Assembly: GCA_020850415.1 (NCBI GenBank)
Contig: JADZER010000013.1
Span: 50,814-114,813, forward strand
Reading direction: 5' to 3'
From: Phycisphaerales bacterium
GTDB taxonomy: Bacteria; Planctomycetota; Phycisphaerae; Phycisphaerales; UBA1924
DNA: 64,000 nucleotides
Shown here piece by piece: positions 15,745 to 24,296 of the stretch; positions within the stretch are counted from its first letter, which is position 1; each line of letters starts with the position of its first letter. Position numbers and translations under genes: made by a program. The notes under the pieces were generated by a model. That model did no database searches and was not told where the DNA came from. It worked only from the letters and a program-made list of their open reading frames with translations.

Positions 15745-16827
15745 CTACTTCTCCACGACGCGCCCGACGAGCGGCCTGGGGTAGACTCGCTCCCCCGCGA
15801 TGCCGCCGACCACGACCAGGAATCGGACCTCGTCGGCGTTCTCGGAGATCAGCTGTCCTTCGACCCAATCACCGCTCTTGAGCACGAGGATATGTGTGAT
15901 GGTCGGCGCGGGTTCCGCCGGTTCTCGCACCGGCTTCTCGGGTTCGGGATCTGGTTTACGGCGTTCGAGGTACTGTAATGGAAAGGCCTGTCTCTCCCAA
16001 CGGAACGCACCGCTGCTGGACTTGTAGACCCATGTGACCATCTCGGCGTCGCCGGTCTCGAGCGCCCCGAGGAACTCCTCAGCGGTCGGGGTCAGCGACG
16101 CGAGCGGGCAGTACCGGAACTTGGGGCCTTCGAAGCCGCCGGGGACCTCGATGGCCCTGTCAGGCCAGAGCAGGAACTCGCCGTTGAGGTATCCGCCGTT
16201 GGTGACGGCCGGGTCCTCCACCCAGACCGCCACACCTTGCTCCAGCCGGTGTGGCGCCGATTGCTTGGCAGATTCGACTCCGCGTCCCAGGTCGAGGCCC
16301 ACCCTGAACACATGCTCGCCAAGCTGCGCGACTACGCGGGTCGCTCGCAGTTCGGCGTCTTTGGTGCACACATCCCGGTCTTCCTCGTTGATGTAGATGA
16401 AGGGGATGTCGTCGGCTCGGGTGCAGAACCACAGCGGCGGCGTGCCCCGGTTGGACCGCCGCCAGAACTCCATTCCTTCGCTGGTTGAGGAGATACCCCA
16501 GGCGTGTGCATCCCGCGAGTCGTTGACCTCCCACCGATGCCCGACAGTGATCCAGGTGGCCCAACCCTGGGCCGCCCGCCTCTCCTTGATCTCCTTCTTC
16601 TTCACCGATCGGTTGAAGATGCGTCGGTATTCCCGCTCCCCCCACAGATCCCAGAACCTCCCGTCCGGTGTTCGAATGAACTGCAGGCGGTGCTTGGCGG
16701 CGAGCCGCAGCGTGGCCGGGGAGAGTTCCCGCGCCGCCTCATCAGGGGCCGTCGTCTGCGCCCCCACCTGACTCCGCAGTCCACCCCAGACCACAAGCAC
16801 GCACGCCGCCAACGCCAGCTGTCGCAT
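15745..16827 (-). CDS. Secreted protein of unknown function
   Basis: From the ATG at 16827 the product has 360 residues. Residues 1-24 are a signal peptide (LALAACVLVVWGGL, then QVGAQ), and GGGGGTGG lies just upstream. The mature protein is basic and aromatic (RLQFIRTPDGRFWDLWG, KKKEIKERRA). Near the C-terminus a proline/glutamate stretch (about 300-322) leads into ILVLKSGDWVEGQLISENAD. That last piece resembles the small SH3-like 'L..G..EGQ' strand pairs seen in planctomycete secreted proteins, where LxxGxxxxGxI motifs are common. I recognise no family. A TATGCT box about 60 nt upstream could be its promoter. Confidence 0.75.
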   Translation of the reverse strand: MRQLALAACVLVVWGGLRSQVGAQTTAPDEAARELSPATLRLAAKHRLQFIRTPDGRFWDLWGEREYRRIFNRSVKKKEIKERRAAQGWATWITVGHRWEVNDSRDAHAWGISSTSEGMEFWRRSNRGTPPLWFCTRADDIPFIYINEEDRDVCTKDAELRATRVVAQLGEHVFRVGLDLGRGVESAKQSAPHRLEQGVAVWVEDPAVTNGGYLNGEFLLWPDRAIEVPGGFEGPKFRYCPLASLTPTAEEFLGALETGDAEMVTWVYKSSSGAFRWERQAFPLQYLERRKPDPEPEKPVREPAEPAPTITHILVLKSGDWVEGQLISENADEVRFLVVVGGIAGERVYPRPLVGRVVEK

Positions 16828-17024
16828 CGTCCACCCCCAGGGCTCGACCCTGCCTCCCTGACAGGTCGTACAGCACCCTAGCATATTGAGCGCGGAGCTG
16901 CAACCGCCCATCTCCCGCGTCCGACCGGAGATGCTCGGGACGGACCTACCCCCCCTAGAATCGCCCCACGAACGCCATCCGGGCCCCCGGGCCCGGCACA
17001 CCCCCGCCTGCGAGCTTCGGACCC

Positions 17025-18425
<1,401 letters not shown>

Positions 18426-18444
18426 GACGCGGACGAAGGGACCA

Positions 18445-18762
18445 GTGCCAACGCTCATCGTCAAAAGACCGAAGCGCTCGTTTGACCGCGTTCGCAACTA
18501 CCGCATCATCATCAACGGTGAGGTAATCGGCACGATCGCCAACGGCGCAGAGCTGCGCCACCCGATCGATCCGGGCCCCCACACTCTCCAAGCGAAGATC
18601 GACTGGTGCGGCAGCCCCGAGGTGCGTATCGACGCTGGCGACACCGACACCACCGTCATCGTCCAGAACAGAATGAGCGCCCTGCAAGCGCTCATCCCCC
18701 TGTTCCCCCTCTGGTACATCTCGTTCTCCCGGGGGCGATACCTCAGGCTCGAGCTCGCATAG
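18445..18762 (+). CDS. Small conserved protein, unknown function
   Basis: The product has 105 residues with a GTG start after GAAGGG, 19 nt downstream of nuoF. It has a compact beta-rich pattern seen in a family found in several phyla: an RIIINGEVIGTIANGAELRH hairpin and GPHTLQAKIDWCGSPEV, the shape of a PEGA-like or transthyretin-like domain. A C-terminal hydrophobic stretch (ALIPLFPLWYISF) could sit in the membrane. No function is assigned to the family, to my knowledge. It may be read from the nuoF transcript. Confidence 0.7.
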   Translation: MPTLIVKRPKRSFDRVRNYRIIINGEVIGTIANGAELRHPIDPGPHTLQAKIDWCGSPEVRIDAGDTDTTVIVQNRMSALQALIPLFPLWYISFSRGRYLRLELA

Positions 18763-18824
18763 CCGGGTGACAACGCCGCAAGCCCCCCGCCCCCGCTCCA
18801 AAGAACTCTCCGGGAGGGATGCCC

Positions 18825-20099
18825 ATGCGACACCGACTCACCAACGCCATCTGCCTCACTCTCTGCGCCATCGCGGCGGCAATCGCATGCGCGCAGCCGG
18901 ATGCAGGCGACCGCGACATCCGCGCAGCCCTCCTCGAACTCCGCGATGACAGGATCTGTCGCGAGCTGTCCACGATCGGCACGCTCAACCAGGAGGGGAT
19001 GCAGTTTGTGGCCGTCGAAGATGCCGCGCGAATCTCGCCGGCCCGTGCGCTCGCCGTCCTGTCCGTCGAGCACGGGTACATCGACGCCATCCAGGACATC
19101 TCGCGCCTCACCCGTTACGAGGTCGCGCCCACCCCTCCACAAGATCCCTACAACGAGACCAGCGCCGACTACCAGCACCTCGGCGTGTTCCGCGCCCACG
19201 CCCGCTATCTCTCCTACGACATCGTGCGCTGCTGGGCGGACGGCGAGTACGACACCGCCCTCGACCGCGTCGCGGGCATGATCGGCCTCGCCGACCCGCT
19301 GATCGGGTCCGGGGAGGCCTTGTCCCTGCTCTCCGGCTCATCCATCCGCTCACTGGCCGAGACCAATCTGGTTGCGATCGCCGATGCGGCGGAGGATGCC
19401 AAGAGCTTCCCCGGCTTCTCCCCCGAGGCGCTGGCCAGACTCCGCGAGCGCGTCGGGGCGCGTCCGTCGACCGACCCGCACGGCCTCCGCGCGATGGATG
19501 TGGTGAGCGCGAGGCGTCACCTCCGGTGGCTGCGGGATACCTTCACCCGGGAGAACGGGGCCGCCCGCTACCAGGACTACCTCCGCCACCACGGCAAGAC
19601 CGAGGCTCAATGGCGCGACGAGGGCGCCAAAATCACCTCGCTGCCCGACGCACTGATGATCGAGTTTCTCACCGAGGCGCGGGACGGCAAGAGCCCGACC
19701 CTCGCGGCGTACTGGGACGGGCTCACGCCCGAGCAGAAGGAAGACGCGAGGGCGGCGTATGACGCGTGGACGGGCCAGGTCGGCTTCTCGCCGCTCGACG
19801 CGCGCCCGCGCCTGTACCCCGACGACCCCGACCAACAACTCACCACCGAGCAGATCGCCAGCCGCCTGGACGAGATCGGTGCGCTGATCGACCGCCTCGA
19901 CAACGCGGGCACGCGCCAGGACCTCCGCGACGCCATGGTGCTGCTGCAGGTCCGGGCCGAGACCGACCGCTCTCAGCTCACACGGATCGCCACCCAATCC
20001 ATAGGGCCGATCCTGTACGACTCGTCGCTTGAGTCCCACGACAAGATGCTCGCCGCGCTGGCCCGCCTCGAGCTCCTGACGCGCGAGCCCGACGAATAG
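18825..20099 (+). CDS. Exported helical protein of unknown function
   Basis: The product has 424 residues. GGGAGGG lies 7-8 nt before the ATG at 18825, which is why it is preferred to the ATG 6 nt earlier. Residues 1-25 form a signal peptide ending AIACAQP, possibly a lipoprotein cleavage before Cys. The rest is almost all helical (LAVLSVEHGYIDAIQDISRL, RVAGMIGLADPLIGSGEALS). It resembles the large planctomycete group of secreted helical proteins that follow residue patterns such as 'ARALLRLARA'. No active-site motif is seen. It is separated by 62 nt from the preceding gene. Confidence 0.75.
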   Translation: MRHRLTNAICLTLCAIAAAIACAQPDAGDRDIRAALLELRDDRICRELSTIGTLNQEGMQFVAVEDAARISPARALAVLSVEHGYIDAIQDISRLTRYEVAPTPPQDPYNETSADYQHLGVFRAHARYLSYDIVRCWADGEYDTALDRVAGMIGLADPLIGSGEALSLLSGSSIRSLAETNLVAIADAAEDAKSFPGFSPEALARLRERVGARPSTDPHGLRAMDVVSARRHLRWLRDTFTRENGAARYQDYLRHHGKTEAQWRDEGAKITSLPDALMIEFLTEARDGKSPTLAAYWDGLTPEQKEDARAAYDAWTGQVGFSPLDARPRLYPDDPDQQLTTEQIASRLDEIGALIDRLDNAGTRQDLRDAMVLLQVRAETDRSQLTRIATQSIGPILYDSSLESHDKMLAALARLELLTREPDE

Positions 20100-20108
20100 C
20101 ACCGCCGC

Positions 20109-20222
20109 TCAGCGCTTCTTGTCCCCGTGGTGCACGATCACCCACTTGCTCTTCCGGCGCCGGCTCTTGCCGTTGCGCTTCTTGGTCGCCCAGCTGATCT
20201 TCTTGCGTTTGACCTCGGCCAT
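20109..20222 (-). CDS. Very small, highly basic protein (37 aa)
   Basis: The product has 37 residues, of which 16 are Lys or Arg (core KRKKISWATKKRNGKSRRRK). AAGGAG 7 nt before the ATG is one of the better ribosome sites in the window, and the composition is unlike random frame content here. It ends 9 nt from the stop of the convergent gene. It looks like a small ribosome- or nucleic-acid-binding protein, comparable in size and charge to bL36 or Thx. It lacks the bL36 cysteine/histidine zinc ligands, and I recognise no family. Confidence 0.6.
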   Translation of the reverse strand: MAEVKRKKISWATKKRNGKSRRRKSKWVIVHHGDKKR

Positions 20223-20432
20223 GGGGTGCTCCTTGGGGTTCGGGGCATCGTATGCGATCCGCGCCCGCGCGGTGGTGGTGGGCCAAATGCCCCCAGATGC
20301 TCCCGGAGGCCCCCGGATGCTCTCACATGCCCCAAGAAGCACCCTCAGCCCCCCGCCCCGTACGGGTACACCACCACCGGGTGCCGCTCGTCGCTCAGCC
20401 CGACGATCGTCCGAGAGCGCCCCCGCGCCCGC

Positions 20433-21893
20433 CTACAGCAGCGGCGCAAAGAGCTGCGCCACATTCGCCATCAGCCGCTTGGGGATCGACCGCTCCCTCC
20501 ACCGGTCCGGGTCCACCATCGTGCTCTGTCGCAGGTACCCGAGCTGCCGCGCGTGGATCGCCCGCGTCGCGCCGTTGTCGTACACGATCGCCGTCAGCTC
20601 GTAGTTGAGCCACAGGCTCCGCGGGTCGATGTTCACGGTGCCGAACAGCGCGATCTCCTCGTCCACCACGATGCTCTTGGTGTGCAGCAGCCCGCCGCGG
20701 AACTCGGCGATGCGCACGCCCGCGTCCAGCAGGTCGCCGAAGAACGCCCGGCCGGCGTGGTGGGTGAGCACGGTGTCGGACCTCGCCGGCACGATGAGCG
20801 TCACCTCCACCCCGCGCCGCGCCGCCGACTGCAGCGCCGTCACGATCGACTGGTCGGGGACGAAGTACGGGGTCGTGATCGTCAGCCGCCGCTCGGCCGC
20901 GTAGACCGCCGAGAGCACCAGCGCGTGGATGCTCCCCGCCCCCAGCCCCGGCCCCGAGGGCACCACCTGCAGCCCCATGCCCCCCGCCGCCGACAGGCAC
21001 CGCCGGCTCAGCGCCGCACGCTCGGCGCCCATGTCCTCGCCGGTCTCCATCTCCCAGTCGCGGATCGCCACCAGGCTGCACAGCTCGACGGCGGGCCCGC
21101 GGACCACCGCCATCAGGTCCACCCACTCCCCCACGCCCGCTTTGGTCTTGAAGCACGCCGGGTCGGCCATGTTCATGCTGCCCACGATCGCCGCGCAGTC
21201 GTCGGCGATCACCAGCTTCCGGTGGTTGCGGTGGTCGACCCGCCGGATCAGCGGCGTCTTGATGATCATCGGCGGCAGGGCCGTCGCGACCCGGACCCCC
21301 GCCGCCCGGAGCTCCCGCGACTGCCGGCCCCGCAGGAACGGCCGGCTGCCCACCGCGTCCACCAGCACGCGGCAGTCCACGCCCCGGCGCCCGGCCCGCG
21401 CCAGCGCCTCGCTCACCTCGCACACCCGCCCCGCCGAGTGCCAGATGTAGAACTCCAGGCGCAGCGTGCGCTGGGCGCCGTCGATCACACGCACACACTC
21501 GTCGAAGAACTCCCCCGCGTCATCGAGCAGACGGACATCGTTCCCGCCCAGCAGCGGCAGGCCGTTGGCCGCCTCCGCCTCGCGCGCGATCCGCATGTCC
21601 ATCGCCGAGAGGTCCGACGGCATGTGCCGCGTGCCCGCGCGCAGCCCCGCCAGATACCGGTCGTAGGTCGGCTGCACCCGCCGCTCCCGCGCCAGACGCG
21701 AACGCCCCACCCGGCTCTCCCCCACCAGCAGGTACGACACCACGCCCATGATCGGGAAGAACAGGATCAGCACGATCCAGCTCGTCGTCGCCGCCGTGGG
21801 GAGCCGACGCATCAGCACCCGGACCGACAGCCCGGCCTGCAGCGCCGCCTCGAGCACGATCAGCGCGGTAGTCAGCCAGGCGGCCATGTGCAT
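20433..21893 (-). CDS. cls: Cardiolipin synthase-type phospholipase D
   Basis: The product has 486 residues, normal for ClsA. It has two N-terminal transmembrane helices (about 5-25 and 36-58), the second with FFPIMGVVSYLLVG typical of the PLDc_N leader. Two HKD motifs follow: HRKLVIADD near residue 223 and HTKSIVVDE near 400, each with the following GSMN or GTVNID. Cls condenses two phosphatidylglycerol molecules to cardiolipin in the inner membrane. The start is set by TACACT 6 nt upstream of the ATG at 21893, without a ribosome site. ATG at 21887 is an alternative. Confidence 0.93.
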   Translation of the reverse strand: MHMAAWLTTALIVLEAALQAGLSVRVLMRRLPTAATTSWIVLILFFPIMGVVSYLLVGESRVGRSRLARERRVQPTYDRYLAGLRAGTRHMPSDLSAMDMRIAREAEAANGLPLLGGNDVRLLDDAGEFFDECVRVIDGAQRTLRLEFYIWHSAGRVCEVSEALARAGRRGVDCRVLVDAVGSRPFLRGRQSRELRAAGVRVATALPPMIIKTPLIRRVDHRNHRKLVIADDCAAIVGSMNMADPACFKTKAGVGEWVDLMAVVRGPAVELCSLVAIRDWEMETGEDMGAERAALSRRCLSAAGGMGLQVVPSGPGLGAGSIHALVLSAVYAAERRLTITTPYFVPDQSIVTALQSAARRGVEVTLIVPARSDTVLTHHAGRAFFGDLLDAGVRIAEFRGGLLHTKSIVVDEEIALFGTVNIDPRSLWLNYELTAIVYDNGATRAIHARQLGYLRQSTMVDPDRWRERSIPKRLMANVAQLFAPLL

Positions 21894-21899
21894 AGGCCA

Positions 21900-21905
21900 A
21901 GTGTA
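21900..21905 (-). promoter_or_regulatory. TACACT -10 box, 6 nt before the cls start
   Basis: On the minus strand TACACT-TGGCCT-ATG, with no Shine-Dalgarno. It belongs to the leaderless pattern. Confidence 0.5.
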
Positions 21906-21936
21906 AGGACCGCCCCGTGCGCACGCCGCGGCGCCG

Positions 21937-22506
21937 TCAGAGCAGCGCCGCAGCGCGCACCAGCACCCCCGCCCGCTCCCCAAGCGCGTACCGCACCACC
22001 GGCGGGTGCTCGGGCGTCACCCGGCGCGTCACCAGCCCGGCCGACTCCAACCCCCGGAGCGACTGCGACAGCGCCCGGTCGGTCAGCCCCCACGCCGATA
22101 GCGACGCCTTCAGCTCCCCGAAGCGGGCCTCGCCCCCGGACAGCACCCGCAGGATCGGCAGCGTCCACTTCCGCCCGATCGGCTCGGCGAGGTCCGACAG
22201 CACCGCCGCCCGCCACAGCCTCGAGCACGCCGCCGCCAACGGCACGCCCGCCCCGGTCAGCACGAACTCCGGACGCAGCGGGTGCCCGTGCCCGGGGTTG
22301 CGCCGGACCCAGCCGTGGGCGGTGGCGTACTCCAGCGTCTGGCGCAGCGTGTCCCGCCCCACCCCCAGCCGGTGCGTCAGACCGACGAACCGGGCCCCCG
22401 TCGAGTCCGCGCTCACCCGGGCGTGGTGCAGCTGCGCAAGCACCGGCACGCACCACCGCCGGTGCGTGAGGTCCACCACCCGGGCCGGGCAGGCCGGTTC
22501 GGACAT
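21937..22506 (-). CDS. Double-domain HxlR-family transcriptional regulator
   Basis: From the ATG at 22506 the product has 189 residues, about twice the usual HxlR length. The second half (about 105-189) is a complete HxlR winged helix: GRKWTLPILRVLSGGEARFG, LTDRALSQSLRGLESAGLV and a final wing. The first half (about 8-100) repeats the plan in diverged form: HRRWCVPVLAQL, GLTHRLGVGRDTLRQTLEYA, GWVRRNPGH. It is therefore a fused tandem HxlR that could bind its site as a pseudo-dimer. It is divergent from the glyoxalase-like gene, with a palindrome between them. HxlR regulators often sense reactive electrophiles or aldehydes through cysteine; Cys residues here are near the N-terminus only. Confidence 0.88.
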   Translation of the reverse strand: MSEPACPARVVDLTHRRWCVPVLAQLHHARVSADSTGARFVGLTHRLGVGRDTLRQTLEYATAHGWVRRNPGHGHPLRPEFVLTGAGVPLAAACSRLWRAAVLSDLAEPIGRKWTLPILRVLSGGEARFGELKASLSAWGLTDRALSQSLRGLESAGLVTRRVTPEHPPVVRYALGERAGVLVRAAALL

Positions 22507-22577
22507 GGGGTCGGACACCAGGGCAGAAGGGGTCACGGGCGGGCTCGGGGACGGGCGGGCAGGGCACAAAGCGGTGG

Positions 22578-22604
22578 TTGACACGGAAGTATAGCTACTA
22601 TACT
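22578..22604 (+). promoter_or_regulatory. Promoter and HxlR-type operator between the regulator and the glyoxalase-like gene
   Basis: TTGACA at 22578-22583 and TATACT at 22599-22604 form a recognisable promoter with a short 15-bp spacer. The perfect inverted repeat AGTATAG-CTA-CTATACT (22588-22604) covers the -10 box. It reads TATACT towards the plus-strand gene and TATAGT/TATACT-like towards the regulator. A 17-bp palindrome over a shared promoter is the expected HxlR operator layout. Short spacing suggests that bending by the regulator may matter. Confidence 0.75.
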
Positions 22605-22678
22605 CTATGACACCCGACCCCGCAAGCGGCGGCCGGCCCGGAACTTGCACGAACCACCCCCAGCACCAGGAGCCAACC

Positions 22679-23050
22679 ATGTCGATGGGATTCACCGGCG
22701 AGCTGACGATCGCAACCCAGGTCTCGGACCTCGACAAAGCCCTCGCCTGGTACCACGAGATGCTCGGCGCCGAGGTCCTCTACAAGGTCCCCGAGATGGG
22801 TTGGGCCGAGGTCACGAGCCCCGTCGCCCGGACCGCCATCGGCCTCAGCCAGGTCGAGAAGCCCAAGACCACCGGCTGCGTCCCGGTCTGGGCGGTCGCC
22901 GACATCGACAAGGCCAGGGCCCGGCTCGAGTCCCGCGCGGTCCGCTTCGACGGCGACACCATCACCGTCCCCGGCATGGTCCGCCTGGCGACCTTCTTCG
23001 ACCCTGACGGCAACGCGTGGATGCTCTCCCAGAGCCTCATGCAGCACTAG
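22679..23050 (+). CDS. VOC/glyoxalase-like protein
   Basis: The product has 123 residues, one VOC module pair: IATQVSDLDKALAWYHEMLG, VPVWAVADIDKARARLE and VRLATFFDPDGNAWMLSQ. These are the usual beta-alpha-beta-beta-beta units. VOC proteins include glyoxalases, dioxygenases and antibiotic-binding proteins. The metal ligands cannot be assigned firmly (a C-terminal His/Glu position is replaced by Gln), so the enzyme activity is open. AGGAG lies 7 nt before the ATG; an in-frame ATG 6 nt later is the alternative. It is almost certainly controlled by the divergent HxlR regulator. Confidence 0.88.
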   Translation: MSMGFTGELTIATQVSDLDKALAWYHEMLGAEVLYKVPEMGWAEVTSPVARTAIGLSQVEKPKTTGCVPVWAVADIDKARARLESRAVRFDGDTITVPGMVRLATFFDPDGNAWMLSQSLMQH

Positions 23051-23069
23051 CACCCACGGAGGAACGGCG

Positions 23070-23576
23070 ATGAAGCTCATGGTGCTCCTGACCGCCGCGG
23101 CGTGCGCACTCGGCGGCCCCGGCGCTCAGCCCGAGCCGCCCGCCCCGACGCTCGACGGCCTGGCCTTCCTCGCCGGCGCATGGGAGGCCAAGGACGAGGC
23201 CGAGGGCGAGCAGATGCGGGAGGTCTGGGACATGCCGCGGGGCGACGCGATGGTCGGGCACTTCTCGATCGTCGCCTCGGGCAAGGCGGTGCTCTACGAG
23301 CTGCTCGTGATCGAGCTGGACGAGACCGGCCCAGTGATGCGTCTGCGTCACTTCGGCCCCGGGCTCGAGCCGTGGGCGAGCGAGGCGGCGGGCCCGCTCA
23401 CGATGCGCCTGGCCGAGCTCGGCGAGCGCCGCGCGGTGTTCGAGGACCCGGCGCGGGCGTTCCCGCGGCGCGTCGTGTACACACGCGAGGGTGACCGGCT
23501 GGGCGTGCTGCTGGAGCCCGCCCCCGACGCCGATCGCGAGGCGATCACGATCTCGTTCGAGCGCGCAACGGAGTGA
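23070..23576 (+). CDS. DUF6265-type secreted protein
   Basis: The product has 168 residues with a signal peptide (LMVLLTAAACALGGPGAQ). A beta-barrel-like domain follows that I recognise as DUF6265 by LAFLAGAWEA at the start, EEWDMPRGDAMVGHF-like and YELLVIELDETG strands, and a MRLRHFGPGLEPW motif. Its role is unknown. It lies 19 nt after the glyoxalase-like gene with GGAGGA 8 nt upstream of its own ATG, so both are probably one HxlR-controlled transcript. Confidence 0.8.
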   Translation: MKLMVLLTAAACALGGPGAQPEPPAPTLDGLAFLAGAWEAKDEAEGEQMREVWDMPRGDAMVGHFSIVASGKAVLYELLVIELDETGPVMRLRHFGPGLEPWASEAAGPLTMRLAELGERRAVFEDPARAFPRRVVYTREGDRLGVLLEPAPDADREAITISFERATE

Positions 23577-23603
23577 GGGACGCCGCTCCCCCGCGCCACG
23601 GGC

Positions 23604-24296
23604 TCACGGCCTGACGCACCGCAGGTACCCGCACGGGTTGAGCGTCATGAACAGCTTCTCCCGCGCGCGGTCCACCTCGAACCGGTCGGTGGTCCGCAGG
23701 TAGTCGGCCACCGCCTCGAACGGCCCGGGCCCCTGGTCGGGCACGAAGTCCGTGTGCACCGGGTGGCCGTTGATGTTCGAGTCCTCGACGACCGCGTAGC
23801 AGCCCTCCGTCACCATCGGCCCGTACACGACCAGCTCGGCGAGCACATGGTCCCGGTTGTGCAGGCTGTCGAGGATGATCATCACGCGGTCGTGGGCGCC
23901 GATCATGGCGCGCACCCGCGCGACGGTGGCCGCGTCGGTGCTCGACGCCTTGATCTTCGTCACACGCGGGTGGTCGATCTCGCCGGTCCGCGTGAGCGTG
24001 TCGATGGAGACCACCCGCCCCTCGTGCCCGTTCCTGGCGTGCATCGCGTCGAGCACGCAGCCGAGGTAGTGGGCGCTCCCGCCCCACGCCGTCCCCGTCT
24101 CCACGATGAGCGTCGGGCGCGTCTCGAAGATGATCTCCTGGTACACCCACACATCGTGCGGGCTCTTCAGGCACGGCGCCCCCATCCAGGCGGTCCGGTC
24201 CCACAGCCGCCTGCGGTAGTAGAGCTCGTGGTACGCCTCGACGACGCGCTGCTCCTCGGGCGTGAGCGCGGGGTGGGCGTGGGAGAGCGCCGTCAC
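23604..24296 (-). CDS. CmcI-like cephalosporin hydroxylase / rhamnosyl O-methyltransferase family
   Basis: The product has 230 residues. The Rossmann motif VETGTAWGGSAHY near residue 66, a VVSIDTLTRTGEIDHP strand and MIILDSLHNRDHVLAEL match the CmcI-type methyltransferase family found in surface-polysaccharide clusters. It likely methylates a sugar hydroxyl in the cytoplasm; the donor would be S-adenosylmethionine. The GTG start at 24296 overlaps the stop of the preceding gene by 4 nt (GTGA), so it is translationally coupled. It is the last gene of the five-gene glycan operon. Confidence 0.88.
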   Translation of the reverse strand: MTALSHAHPALTPEEQRVVEAYHELYYRRRLWDRTAWMGAPCLKSPHDVWVYQEIIFETRPTLIVETGTAWGGSAHYLGCVLDAMHARNGHEGRVVSIDTLTRTGEIDHPRVTKIKASSTDAATVARVRAMIGAHDRVMIILDSLHNRDHVLAELVVYGPMVTEGCYAVVEDSNINGHPVHTDFVPDQGPGPFEAVADYLRTTDRFEVDRAREKLFMTLNPCGYLRCVRP

